From NCBI GenBank assembly GCA_964632995.1, contig CAZWDL010000089.1:1-30899 (forward strand): a stretch of DNA of 30,899 bases, in the 5' to 3' direction. The translations under genes and the position numbers were made by a program. The notes beneath the pieces were generated by a model that made no database searches, was not told the origin of the DNA, and was given only the letters and a program-made list of their open reading frames with translations. Shown piece after piece: positions 1 to 7,780 of this stretch (its first letter is position 1; the number at the start of each line of letters is the position of its first letter). The DNA is from CAZWDL01 sp964632995 (GTDB lineage: Bacteria > Bacteroidota > Bacteroidia > Chitinophagales > Saprospiraceae).

Positions 1-2100
1 GAAAGCGTTGGCCACTGCCCCGCCGGCCAGCGGCGTTCCCGACTCGCCGATGCCGCCGGGGTCTTCGGTGGAATCGATGAGTTGCACCTCGATGCTTTCC
101 GGTGCTTCCGACATGCGCAGCAAGGGATAGTCGTGATAATTGGATTGCTGTACCCGTCCGTTTTCGAAAGTGATTTGTTCCTTCAGTACGCTGCTCAGGC
201 CCATAATGATGCCCCCTTCCATTTGGGCGACGGCGTTGTCGGGCTGAATGACAATGCCTGCGTCGAGGGCGGACCAGATGCGATGCACCCGGATTTTTCC
301 CGACTCTTCGTCGAGGGAAATTTCGCAGACGGCGGCCGTGTAGGAGCCGCCGTGTTCGCTGAAGGTGATGCCCCGGGCCCGTCCTTCCGGAGCCGGGCTG
401 CCCCAGCCGGCCATCTCGGCGGCCGTTTTCAGCACTTTCTGGGCCCGCGGATGATCGCGCATGAGTTGGAGGCGGTATTCGTAGGGGTCTTTGCCCAGAT
501 CGGCAGCGATTTCATCGACGAAGGCTTCAATCGCAAACTTGTTGGGGCCGTGGCCTACCGAGCGCCAGTGTTTGGTGCGTACGCCATGCTCCACCGCCCT
601 TACCTCTACGCGCTGGTTATCGAAGCTGTAGTACGGTGTATCGGCGCCCGAAGCCAGCAGGCCGCCGCCGGGGCCGCTGACGGTGTGCGACCAGGACTTA
701 ATCAATCCGTTTTCGTCAATCCCGGCCTGCATACGCTGCAGCGAAATGGGGCGGAAGGCACCGTATTGTACGTCATCTTCGCGGGTCCACTGCAGTTTGA
801 GGGGACGACCGGCGGCTTTAGCCAATAGCGCGGCCTCCGTGACGAAGCCCGACATGGAGCGCCGGCCGAAGCCGCCGCCGAGCAGACAGGGATGGAAGTT
901 GACCTGTTCGAATTCAAATCCAAGCGCCTCAGCCGCTGCCCGTCGCGCCCCGTCAGGCGCCTGGGAGCCGGCCCAAACCTCGGCGCTTTGCCCATCTTTG
1001 GCGATGGATACTACGGCGTTGAGGGGTTCCATTTGGGCGTGGTAGGCATAGTCATTTTTGTAGTCGACGCGGTATTGCCGGGTCGACTGCCGCCGCCCCC
1101 GAGTGACGTCTCCTTTATCGACCGTTTTGCGGCCTTCCGGGCCGCCAGTTCCTACAATACTGGTGTAGTTCTGGTAAACGTCCTGGCTGGTGTGCGTCTG
1201 CGCCGGGGCGTCTTCGCTCCATTGAATCTGTAGTTCCTTTTTGGCGCGCAGGGCATCTTCGATGGTTTCGGCGATGACGCCGATGCCGTGATCGAGGGAA
1301 ACCACCTCCAACACACCCGGCATCTCTTTTATCGCGGCCTCATTTTGCAGGCTGGGCCGGGCGCCGTGCACCGGCGAGCGATTGATCACCCCGTATACCA
1401 TATCCGGCAAGTGTATATCGGAAGCATAGCGGGCGCTGCCGTCCACCTTGCCGGGAATATCGTAGCGGGGAATCACCGTGCCGATGAGCCGGAAATCCTC
1501 CGGCTTTTTCAGCTGATCGTCGGGAATTTCCGGCAATGTTTCCGGAGGGGTGACGAAACCGGCGATTTCGCCGTAGCTCAGCTGTTGCCCGCTTTGATCG
1601 TGGATGACTACGCCGGGCTCGGTGCGCAGTTCCTCAATTGGGACTTCCCACTTTTCGGCGGCGGCGTTCATCAGCACGCGGCGCACCTGGGCGCCCGCCT
1701 GCCGCATGTGCCGATAATAACCCCGGTTGATGCGGCTGCCTGCGGTGATCATGGGACCGCCGAGTTCGCCGCCCCAGGTCAGCCCGTAGGTGTCGGGTTC
1801 GATAGGAGCATGTTCTATTTCCACTTTCGCCCAATCGGCATCCATCTCCTCCGCGACGATGACGGCGAGGGAAGTCAACGATCCCTGTCCCATCTCAGTC
1901 GCCGGATTGAAAACGGTGACCTTGCCGTCCGTATCGATGTGCACCCAGGCGCTGATCTCGGAGGAAATCGCTTCCAGTTCCTCTTTATTTCTGACCTGGC
2001 ATCCCGGCAGAATGCCGGTAGCGGCCACCAGTACGGTAAGTCCTCCGGAAACTTTTAAAAAACGGCGTCTGGATATATTTTTTTCTTGTGTGGTCATCAT
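1..2100 (-). CDS. Molybdopterin-binding large subunit of a xanthine dehydrogenase-family oxidoreductase (IorB-like), 3' end cut by window edge
   Basis: This is the molybdenum-cofactor subunit of a molybdenum hydroxylase, most like the beta subunit of isoquinoline 1-oxidoreductase or membrane-bound aldehyde dehydrogenases. Such enzymes hydroxylate N-heterocycles or oxidise aldehydes. I translated it from the minus strand: 700 codons are visible and the frame is open to the left edge, where probably only a few dozen residues are missing. The N-terminus carries SRRRFLKV followed by a hydrophobic stretch and ILPGC, so it looks Tat-exported and perhaps lipid-modified. A GGGFGRR motif at about residues 408-414 and GGIGESGTP at about 682-690 match molybdopterin-binding motifs; E686 corresponds to the family's catalytic glutamate. 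Two adjacent ATGs (2100 and 2097) could start it. It lies 178 bp downstream of the 2Fe-2S subunit, in the order typical of such operons. The substrate cannot be read from the sequence. Confidence 0.93.
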   Translation of the reverse strand, partial: MMTTQEKNISRRRFLKVSGGLTVLVAATGILPGCQVRNKEELEAISSEISAWVHIDTDGKVTVFNPATEMGQGSLTSLAVIVAEEMDADWAKVEIEHAPIEPDTYGLTWGGELGGPMITAGSRINRGYYRHMRQAGAQVRRVLMNAAAEKWEVPIEELRTEPGVVIHDQSGQQLSYGEIAGFVTPPETLPEIPDDQLKKPEDFRLIGTVIPRYDIPGKVDGSARYASDIHLPDMVYGVINRSPVHGARPSLQNEAAIKEMPGVLEVVSLDHGIGVIAETIEDALRAKKELQIQWSEDAPAQTHTSQDVYQNYTSIVGTGGPEGRKTVDKGDVTRGRRQSTRQYRVDYKNDYAYHAQMEPLNAVVSIAKDGQSAEVWAGSQAPDGARRAAAEALGFEFEQVNFHPCLLGGGFGRRSMSGFVTEAALLAKAAGRPLKLQWTREDDVQYGAFRPISLQRMQAGIDENGLIKSWSHTVSGPGGGLLASGADTPYYSFDNQRVEVRAVEHGVRTKHWRSVGHGPNKFAIEAFVDEIAADLGKDPYEYRLQLMRDHPRAQKVLKTAAEMAGWGSPAPEGRARGITFSEHGGSYTAAVCEISLDEESGKIRVHRIWSALDAGIVIQPDNAVAQMEGGIIMGLSSVLKEQITFENGRVQQSNYHDYPLLRMSEAPESIEVQLIDSTEDPGGIGESGTPLAGGAVANAF

Positions 2101-2218
2101 TTTTGACAGGATTTTAGTTCTTCTTTATTGGGCCACGTTGCGGTCCTAAGGGTTCTCTGCTGAATTCCGCTATATCAAGCGGTGCCTGGAGGGATTCGAC
2201 CAGGATTCGCACGGTCGG

Positions 2219-2242
2219 GCAAGCTTTCCGACTTCCGACTTC
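2219..2242. repeat. Short copy of the CTTCCGA heptamer repeat
   Basis: The stretch reads GCAAGCTTTCCGACTTCCG followed by another ACTTC. It is about two and a half units of the same heptamer found at 23463-23499 and, inverted, at 28711-28760. It sits between the two molybdenum hydroxylase subunit genes. Downstream, AGAGCGAAGCGAAGAGCC forms a further low-complexity segment. Confidence 0.6.
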
Positions 2243-2278
2243 TCAGAGCGAAGCGAAGAGCCGTATGGCCGACTTCGA

Positions 2279-2737
2279 TCACGTTTCCTTTGCGGCTATT
2301 TCGATGGCTTTCTCAATGCGCAGGTAGGTGCCGCAGCGGCAGAGGACGCCGTCCATTTGCTTTCTGATCTCTTCGCGGGAAGGGTTTGGTGATTGCTCCA
2401 GCAGCGCCGCTGCCTGCATGATCTGGCCCGACTGGCAGTAGCCGCACTGCGGGACCTGGGCGGCTATCCAGGCCTTCTGCAGGGGGTGACTGCGGTCCTC
2501 GGAAAGCCCTTCGATGGTGGTGACCGTTTTGCCGGCAACGCCCGCAACCGGGGTGACGCATGCGCGGATAGGCGTGCCGTCGAGGTGTACGGTGCAGGCG
2601 CCGCACTGGCCAATGCCGCAGGCATACTTTGTGCCCATTAGCTGAAGATGTTCGCGCAGGGCCCAGAGCAGGGTGGAGTCATCGGGAGTGTCCACCCGGA
2701 CTTCCTTGCCGTTGAGGGTGAAAGTGGTTGTTGCCAT
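2279..2737 (-). CDS. 2Fe-2S ferredoxin-type small subunit of the molybdenum hydroxylase (IorA-like)
   Basis: This is the electron-transfer subunit that passes electrons from the molybdenum centre through two [2Fe-2S] clusters. The 152-residue length is typical of the family. The plant-ferredoxin-like N-terminal domain carries C40, C45, C48 (CGIGQCGAC) and C60. The helical C-terminal domain carries C98, C101 (CGYC), C133 and C135 (CRC). All eight cluster ligands are therefore present. It has no signal peptide, so it probably folds in the cytoplasm and could be carried out with the Tat-tagged large subunit encoded next (at 2100). No FAD subunit is seen nearby, which fits the IorAB type whose electrons go to a cytochrome or quinone; that acceptor is inferred. 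The ATG at 2737 gives a normal N-terminus. Confidence 0.96.
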   Translation of the reverse strand: MATTTFTLNGKEVRVDTPDDSTLLWALREHLQLMGTKYACGIGQCGACTVHLDGTPIRACVTPVAGVAGKTVTTIEGLSEDRSHPLQKAWIAAQVPQCGYCQSGQIMQAAALLEQSPNPSREEIRKQMDGVLCRCGTYLRIEKAIEIAAKET

Positions 2738-2826
2738 AATATTATGGGTTCAAGGGTTCAAAGTTGATCCAATCTCCAAATAGGAAAGGAGGCTTATAAG
2801 TTAAATATACCAAATTTGAGGGTAAT

Positions 2827-3201
2827 TTATACAAAATCATCGTTCTCATCTTCTTCCATATAGTACTTGCTGACAGACAAATTGACGCTGGAAGCCAGTG
2901 CTTTAGCCTGCTGGCGGTTCTTTCGGGCGATTTTCAGTTGTATCTCGCCCTGTTTGGGGGTAGGAAAGCTGCTGATACTCCGCAGTGTTTTCAGAATGAT
3001 CCGGAGACGGGTTTTGAAGAGGCTGCTGGAAAAAAATACTTCGTCGATTTCTCTGAAGGGGATTCGTATCGTCTTGATATCAGTGGGGATCAGGCCCAGG
3101 ATTTTGGACTGGTATTCAATGACCAGTTCGTCTTCTGCATCCCGGACGACTCCGCTTACGCTGGAGATGCCTGCGTCCATCGTGAAGGGTACTACTGCCA
3201 T
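2827..3201 (-). CDS. Small conserved-looking protein, possibly PH-like fold
   Basis: I do not recognise a named family. The 124-residue product begins MAVVPFTMDAGISS and alternates short beta-type segments (LVIEYQSKILG, KTIRIPF, GEIQLKIA) with one amphipathic helix near the end, rich in Lys, Arg and Ala. This pattern resembles bacterial PH-like or GRAM-like domains, but that is an impression from the secondary-structure rhythm. The tail EEDENDDFV is acidic. There is no signal peptide or membrane helix. A TTG at 3258 in frame would add 19 residues (ITNDLFPNLHQSTYQHHL), but I prefer the ATG at 3201 because the fold appears to start there. It lies between a sulfatase and the IorA-like gene on the same strand, and a functional link to either is not evident. 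Confidence 0.7.
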   Translation of the reverse strand: MAVVPFTMDAGISSVSGVVRDAEDELVIEYQSKILGLIPTDIKTIRIPFREIDEVFFSSSLFKTRLRIILKTLRSISSFPTPKQGEIQLKIARKNRQQAKALASSVNLSVSKYYMEEDENDDFV

Positions 3202-3291
3202 GAGGTGGTGTTGATAAGTGCTTTGATGTAAGTTCGGAAAAAGATCATTGGTAATCAATCAGTTGAAGTCTTTACTCGAGAACGTCGGCCG

Positions 3292-3350
3292 TTGGCTATT
3301 GGCTTTTAGCTATTGGCCGGATCAGCCAAAAGCTAAAGGCCAATAGCCAA
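3292..3350. repeat. Long hairpin of the GGCTATTGGC repeat type
   Basis: The arms 3292-3311 (TTGGCTATTGGCTTTTAGCT) and 3331-3350 (AGCTAAAGGCCAATAGCCAA) pair over 20 bases with a single G-U wobble. An inner TTGGC/GCCAA pair (3313-3317 with 3325-3329) extends the stem. It lies between the sulfatase at 3446-4999 and the small protein at 2827-3201, so on the minus strand it follows the sulfatase stop. It could act as a bidirectional terminator or RNA stabiliser. No clear T-run follows. The GGCTATTGGC word recurs in the hairpin at 13942-13987. Confidence 0.75.
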
Positions 3351-3445
3351 TTAACGGATATCCCCTGCGGTTAAACCTCGAATTCACATTTGTTTAATAA
3401 AACCTACCACAATCCAATCTAATAAACAATGCGGACTTTTACCGG

Positions 3446-4999
3446 CTAATTCCAGTGTTGATTGAAGATTTGTTGCATAACGGGATACTGCGCATCGGTG
3501 TCGCCGAGTATCCGGCGCTGTTTCTTTAAAGCGACTTTCATCTCTTCAATGACATCCTGATAGGCCGGATCGTCAATGGCATTATAGGTTTCTTCCGGAT
3601 CCTCTTGCAGGTCATAAAACTCCCAGGCGGGCTGGGTGGATTGTTCCATTGTGCCGGGCATGTCCAGCGGTTGTCCATAGAAAAAGGCCAGCTTATAACG
3701 GTGGTTTCGTATGCCAAAATGTGCGGGACGCTCGCTGCGGTGTTGCCAGTAGCGGTAGTACATGTTTTGACGCCAATTTTCCGGCGTATTCCCTTGAAGG
3801 TTGCTCCGGAAACTACGGCCACGGATAAATGCCGGCTTTTCCAGGCCGGCGTAATCGGCGAACAAGGCCGGAAAGTCGATATTGAGGATGATATCATTCA
3901 GGCGGCTGTTTCCCTCAATTTCCCTGGGATATCGAATAACGAAGGGCATGCGGATCGCCTCCTCGTAGATCATACGCTTGTCGAAGAAACCATGTTCTCC
4001 CAGAAAGTATCCCTGATCGGCGGTATAGATGACGACCGTATTCTCCGCCAGTCCGCTTTCCTCGAGGTAATCCAGCAGCTTACCGATGTTATCGTCGATA
4101 GCGGCGCCGCTGCGCATGAAGTCCTTGACGAATTTCTGGTAAATCTTGTGACGAGTGGCGACGCTGTCTAATCCCTCTGTAGAAAAGGGCAAGCCTGGAT
4201 ACCTGGTCCACATTTTTTCGGGTTTTTCGGATGCTGTTTCCCAGCGCTGGCCAAGGATTTCCAGGTTTTGACCGGTAAAACTTCTGCCGGAAGCGGCGGG
4301 GCCGAACTCGTACAAGGTTGAGGGTTCCGGAATGGTTTCGTTTTGATATAACTCCTTATGCCGCTCCGGATAATCGAAAGGCTCGTGGGTGGCTTTAAAA
4401 TGAGTCATGAGTAAAAATGGCTGCTCCGCATCTCGCTTTTTTAACCACTCTATCGACAGGTCACCGATGACATCGGAAGAAAAACCGTTGTATTCCCGGC
4501 CTCCCGCCTCCCAGTCGGCTGCCGTCTTCAAAATGGGATTGTGATATCGCCCCTGTCCGGGCAGTACCTGATAGTGATCAAAACCGGCGGGCTGTTCTTT
4601 CAGATGCCACTTGCCGATGACGGCAGTCTGATAGCCGGCCTGCTGCAAAGCTTTGGCAATGTTCATGCTATCGGGATGCAAGGCTCCGGCGAGGGTATAA
4701 ATGCCATTCTGATGGCTGTATTGTCCGGTGAGAATAGAGCCCCGGCTGGGGGTACAGATGGAGTTGGTACAAAAAGTGTTGTTGAGGACTATGCCCTCCT
4801 TCGCCAGCTGCCGGATATTAGGGGTATGGGTGTAATCTTCCAGCACGCCGCCGTACACGCCCCAGACCTGTGAAGTGTGGTCGTCGGACATAATAAAGAG
4901 AATATTGGGAGGGGAGGACGCTGAATTTTCCATCTTCGGAGAAGAACAGTTGTTGAGCAGCACAATTAGAAAGCAGCAGAAAATTCCGGTTCTCAGCAT
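3446..4999 (-). CDS. Lipoprotein sulfatase, formylglycine (type S1) class, CTPSR
   Basis: This predicted sulfate ester hydrolase has 517 residues. The signal peptide ends in the lipobox LNNC (C18), so it is a lipoprotein of the periplasm or cell surface. NILFIMSDDH (about 32-41) supplies the N-terminal metal-binding aspartates. C82 in NSICTPSRG is the residue converted to formylglycine. GKWHLK and the later TADQGYFLGEHGFFDKR segment hold the remaining conserved active-site and metal positions. The text around these motifs resembles the subfamily that includes GlcNAc-6-sulfatase-like enzymes, but the substrate is not certain. It is closely related to the divergently transcribed sulfatase at 5271-6872, sharing NSIC.PSR and the DQG..LGEHG block. 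No sulfatase-maturing enzyme is encoded in the window. The ATG at 4999 is directly supported by the signal peptide. Confidence 0.96.
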   Translation of the reverse strand: MLRTGIFCCFLIVLLNNCSSPKMENSASSPPNILFIMSDDHTSQVWGVYGGVLEDYTHTPNIRQLAKEGIVLNNTFCTNSICTPSRGSILTGQYSHQNGIYTLAGALHPDSMNIAKALQQAGYQTAVIGKWHLKEQPAGFDHYQVLPGQGRYHNPILKTAADWEAGGREYNGFSSDVIGDLSIEWLKKRDAEQPFLLMTHFKATHEPFDYPERHKELYQNETIPEPSTLYEFGPAASGRSFTGQNLEILGQRWETASEKPEKMWTRYPGLPFSTEGLDSVATRHKIYQKFVKDFMRSGAAIDDNIGKLLDYLEESGLAENTVVIYTADQGYFLGEHGFFDKRMIYEEAIRMPFVIRYPREIEGNSRLNDIILNIDFPALFADYAGLEKPAFIRGRSFRSNLQGNTPENWRQNMYYRYWQHRSERPAHFGIRNHRYKLAFFYGQPLDMPGTMEQSTQPAWEFYDLQEDPEETYNAIDDPAYQDVIEEMKVALKKQRRILGDTDAQYPVMQQIFNQHWN

Positions 5000-5270
5000 G
5001 ATTTAGGTTTGTAGGTGAAGCCCGCAAGTATAGTCATTTTTGAATAAGAAATAATGCTCTCGACAAATCGCGGAGAGTCTCTGCAAGGATCCTACCGGAA
5101 CTTTTTTTCACTTACTTGACGGGGTGAGTGTACCGCAATGTCGTCAACTTAAGGGGAGTGATAACAGGACAAAGAGACAGCGTCTTGCTATCGCGTTCTC
5201 GTGTCAATTAGCAGTGGAGTTATTCACTGTCATTTCCCTACGTAATAAACCACTATAAACTTAACCTTTT
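5000..5270. promoter_or_regulatory. Divergent intergenic region between two sulfatase genes
   Basis: This 271-bp gap separates two sulfatase genes that point away from each other, so it must hold both promoters unless transcripts arrive from elsewhere. It is more AT-rich than the flanking genes. A TTGACG/CGTCAA inverted pair (5116-5121 and 5142-5147) is a possible operator, although such short pairs arise by chance. No exact TTTG/TAnnTTTG Bacteroidota promoter could be fixed here. I see no coding potential. Confidence 0.4.
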
Positions 5271-6872
5271 ATGAAGCCTTATTACCTCTTTTTCCTGTTG
5301 CCTCTTTTGGTTTTTTCCTCCTGTGGAAATGCCGGAACCGAAGAAGCCGCCGCGCCGGAACGGCCCAACATCATCTTCATCATGACCGATGATCACGCCT
5401 TCCAGGCAATCAGCGCCTATGGCTCCGATCGCATACAAACGCCGAATATCGACCGGCTGGCGACCAACGGTATGCGCTTCGACCGCGCCTATGTGACGAA
5501 CTCCATCTGTGCGCCTAGCCGGGCAGTAATCCTCACCGGGAAGCACAGCCATATGAACGGCGTGCTCGACAACCGTTTGCGTTTCGACAGCGCTCAGATC
5601 ATCTATCCGCAGATTTTACAGGAGGCCGGCTACCAGACCGCCATGATCGGCAAGTGGCACCTCAAATCCGAACCGCGTGGGTTCGACTATTGGAAAATCC
5701 TCCCCGGTCAGGGGCATTACTATAACCCCGACTGGCGCACCCAGAACGGCAGGGTGCGGGATACCGGCTACGTCACCGATATTATCACCAACGAAGCCAT
5801 CAACTGGCTGGAAACCGGCCGCAATGCGGAGCAACCCTTTCTGCTGATTTACCAGCACAAAGCACCGCATCGGGAGTGGATGCCCGGACCAGATCATCTC
5901 GGCGACCTCATCGGTGAAGACTTTCCCCGTCCGGAAACACTGTTCGATGACTACGAAGGTCGCGGCCGCGCCGCCAAGGAGCAGGAGCTGAGCATCCTGG
6001 AAGATATGACCTTCACCCACGATCACAAGATTCCACCCTCCACGCTCGAACAATTGGGCATCGAAGAAGCCGGCTGGCACGTGCGGGCCTACCTCAACGA
6101 ACAGGATCGAATGACGCCCGAGCAGCGGGCGGCATGGGCTGAGGTGTATGATCCCATCATCGAGGATTTCAAATCCCGCTGGCCAATGAATGATTCCCTC
6201 CTCCTCGAATGGGAGTACCAGCGCTACATGGAAGACTACCTGGGCAGCATACAGTCGGTGGATGACAATATTGGCCGACTGCTCGATTATCTCGAAGAGA
6301 ATAATCTTGACGAAAACACTATCATCGTCTATACTTCCGACCAGGGCTTCTACCTCGGCGAGCACGGCTGGTTCGACAAGCGATTTATGTACGAGGAATC
6401 CTATCGCACACCGCTCATCGTCTCCTGGCCGGGGGTAATTGAACCCGGATCGGTCAATACGGAACTGGTGCAAAACCTGGACTTCGCCCAAACATTGCTC
6501 GAAGCCGCGGGCGTAGAAGCGCCCTCCGATATGCAGGGGCAGAGCCTGATCCCTCTGCTGAAAGGAGAGGAGGTGGAATGGCGCGACGCCTTATACTACC
6601 ACTACTACGAGTATCCCGGCGTGCACGCCGTCAAGCGCCACTACGGCGTGAGCACCGACCGCTACAAGCTCATCCACTTTTACTACGACATCGACGAATG
6701 GGAACTGTACGACCTGGAAACGGACCCCCTCGAGCTGCAGAATGTCTACGACGATCCTGAATATGCAGAGGTGCGGGAGCAGATGCACCAGCGGCTGCGG
6801 GAGCTGCAGGAGTTGTATGAGGATCCGATTGAGGAGGAGCTGGCGCAGGGGATGATCGGGGAGAAAAGGTAA
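5271..6872 (+). CDS. Lipoprotein sulfatase, formylglycine (type S1) class, CAPSR
   Basis: A predicted sulfate ester hydrolase of 533 residues. The signal peptide ends in VFSSC (lipobox cysteine C18). NIIFIMTDDH (about 33-42) carries the metal aspartates, and C80 in NSICAPSRA is the formylglycine position. GKWHLKSEPRGFDYW and the later TSDQGFYLGEHGWFDKR block complete the sulfatase core. The C-terminal part (HYYEYPG...YKLIHFYYDIDEWELYDL) is the usual C-terminal subdomain. It matches the sulfatase at 3446-4999 in every motif, and the two form a divergent pair. The wording resembles GlcNAc-6-sulfatase-like and related glycan sulfatases, but the substrate remains a guess. It ends 145 bp before the ECF sigma gene and has a candidate hairpin after its stop, so it is probably its own transcription unit. 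Confidence 0.96.
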   Translation: MKPYYLFFLLPLLVFSSCGNAGTEEAAAPERPNIIFIMTDDHAFQAISAYGSDRIQTPNIDRLATNGMRFDRAYVTNSICAPSRAVILTGKHSHMNGVLDNRLRFDSAQIIYPQILQEAGYQTAMIGKWHLKSEPRGFDYWKILPGQGHYYNPDWRTQNGRVRDTGYVTDIITNEAINWLETGRNAEQPFLLIYQHKAPHREWMPGPDHLGDLIGEDFPRPETLFDDYEGRGRAAKEQELSILEDMTFTHDHKIPPSTLEQLGIEEAGWHVRAYLNEQDRMTPEQRAAWAEVYDPIIEDFKSRWPMNDSLLLEWEYQRYMEDYLGSIQSVDDNIGRLLDYLEENNLDENTIIVYTSDQGFYLGEHGWFDKRFMYEESYRTPLIVSWPGVIEPGSVNTELVQNLDFAQTLLEAAGVEAPSDMQGQSLIPLLKGEEVEWRDALYYHYYEYPGVHAVKRHYGVSTDRYKLIHFYYDIDEWELYDLETDPLELQNVYDDPEYAEVREQMHQRLRELQELYEDPIEEELAQGMIGEKR

Positions 6873-6895
6873 AGCGAGTGAAAGGGAAGAGCATT

Positions 6896-6922
6896 GGTCA
6901 TCCCTGTTTTTCGGGATGATCC
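6896..6922 (+). terminator. Candidate hairpin terminator after the sulfatase gene
   Basis: GGTCATCCC and GGGATGATCC form a stem of about eight pairs (core TCATCCC/GGGATGA) around a short T-rich loop. The sequence just after it (CTGTTCTTTCCTCTTTCTT) is pyrimidine-rich, not a pure T-run. It lies 24 bases past the sulfatase stop and before the sigma-factor promoter candidate, a sensible place for termination. Confidence 0.45.
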
Positions 6923-6955
6923 CTGTTCTTTCCTCTTTCTTGCCGTGAAAAAAAA

Positions 6956-6986
6956 TTTGGTAGGCTTTATCTTTCTCCTTATTTTA
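6956..6986 (+). promoter_or_regulatory. Candidate Bacteroidota-type promoter for the ECF sigma gene
   Basis: A TTTG at 6956-6959 is followed after 20 bases by TATTTTA at 6980-6986. This is close to the Bacteroidota primary-sigma pattern TTTG-N19-TAnnTTTG. It would place the transcript start about 25 bases upstream of the sigma-factor ATG. The surrounding DNA is strongly AT-rich, which weakens the specificity of the match. Confidence 0.4.
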
Positions 6987-7017
6987 AAGTTTGATATAGC
7001 CAAATCACCGTAATTTA

Positions 7018-7626
7018 ATGCAATACTCAGGCAAGGATAAGGATGATCGGCAATTGTGGGCTGATCTTAAAAAAGGCAAAGAGAAGGCTTTGTCTGAGTT
7101 GTTCATGTTGCATTTGGAGGAATTATATGAGTACGGCTATATGCTTTGCCGGGATCGCGCCCTGGTAGAGGATTGTATTCAGGACTTATTCCTCAAGCTC
7201 TGGCAGAATAGAAGAACCCTGACGGAAGTCACCACAGTGCAATCCTACCTGATAGTGGCTTTGCGTAACCGGATTCATGACAGTTTTCGAAAAAAGAAAA
7301 AGGAATACTCGCTTGAGGATCATAAGGAAGCCGAACAAAACTACATCGAAGCTTCTACGGAGGATCACTGGGTGAAATTGGAGCATCAGAAATTACAACG
7401 GGAAGCGGTAAAAGAAGTGTTGAACAAGCTGCCGGAAAGAATGCGACAGGCTGTTTATCTCCGTTATTTCGAAGGCCTGGAGTATGCCGATATTGCCCAT
7501 ATCATGAAAATACGCCGGCAAGTGGCCATCAATATGGTTTACCGGGCCGGTAAAAAACTTCGCGCTTATTCCGATCACTATTCCGAGTGGATCTTCGTCT
7601 TTATGGTCACTTCTCTTTTCTTATAA
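7018..7626 (+). CDS. ECF-type RNA polymerase sigma factor
   Basis: A 202-residue sigma-70-family factor of the kind paired with FecR and SusC/SusD in Bacteroidota. Sigma region 2 spans about residues 22-97 (ALSELFMLHLEELYEYGY ... DCIQDLFLKLWQNR ... RNRIHDSFRKKKK). Region 4 spans about 134-185 (LNKLPERMRQAVYLRYFEG, then a helix-turn-helix). The last 15 or so residues (WIFVFMVTSLFL) are hydrophobic, a tail often seen in this Bacteroidota group, and they might contact the membrane or the anti-sigma factor. The ATG at 7018 is 25 bases beyond the expected start of a candidate promoter. The FecR gene follows 154 bases downstream. Its inferred job is to transcribe the SusC/SusD genes, and possibly the enzymes behind them, when SusC senses ligand. 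Confidence 0.96.
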   Translation: MQYSGKDKDDRQLWADLKKGKEKALSELFMLHLEELYEYGYMLCRDRALVEDCIQDLFLKLWQNRRTLTEVTTVQSYLIVALRNRIHDSFRKKKKEYSLEDHKEAEQNYIEASTEDHWVKLEHQKLQREAVKEVLNKLPERMRQAVYLRYFEGLEYADIAHIMKIRRQVAINMVYRAGKKLRAYSDHYSEWIFVFMVTSLFL

Positions 7627-7780
7627 TTGTTTTGACTCTTTCTGTTTTCTCTTCCCTACTTTCTGTTTTTTCAAAAAAAGTTAAATTTTTTTACCGTTTC
7701 GAGGTTATATGGCGGTTTATCTGCCGTCCATTAAGAAAGCAGGCAATGAAAGCCGTCAGCCTATTTGTCAGATTAAGTTT

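Noticed and set aside
82..1233. Several long open frames on the plus strand
   Set aside because: They lie antisense to the molybdopterin subunit, which has full family motifs on the minus strand; their translations match no family and lack sensible N-termini.
5616..6491. 291-codon open frame on the minus strand
   Set aside because: Antisense to the sulfatase at 5271-6872, whose catalytic motifs fix the coding strand.
7709..7780. Longer N-terminus for the FecR protein
   Set aside because: The 24 extra residues resemble no FecR leader, and the ATG at 7781 gives the usual family start.
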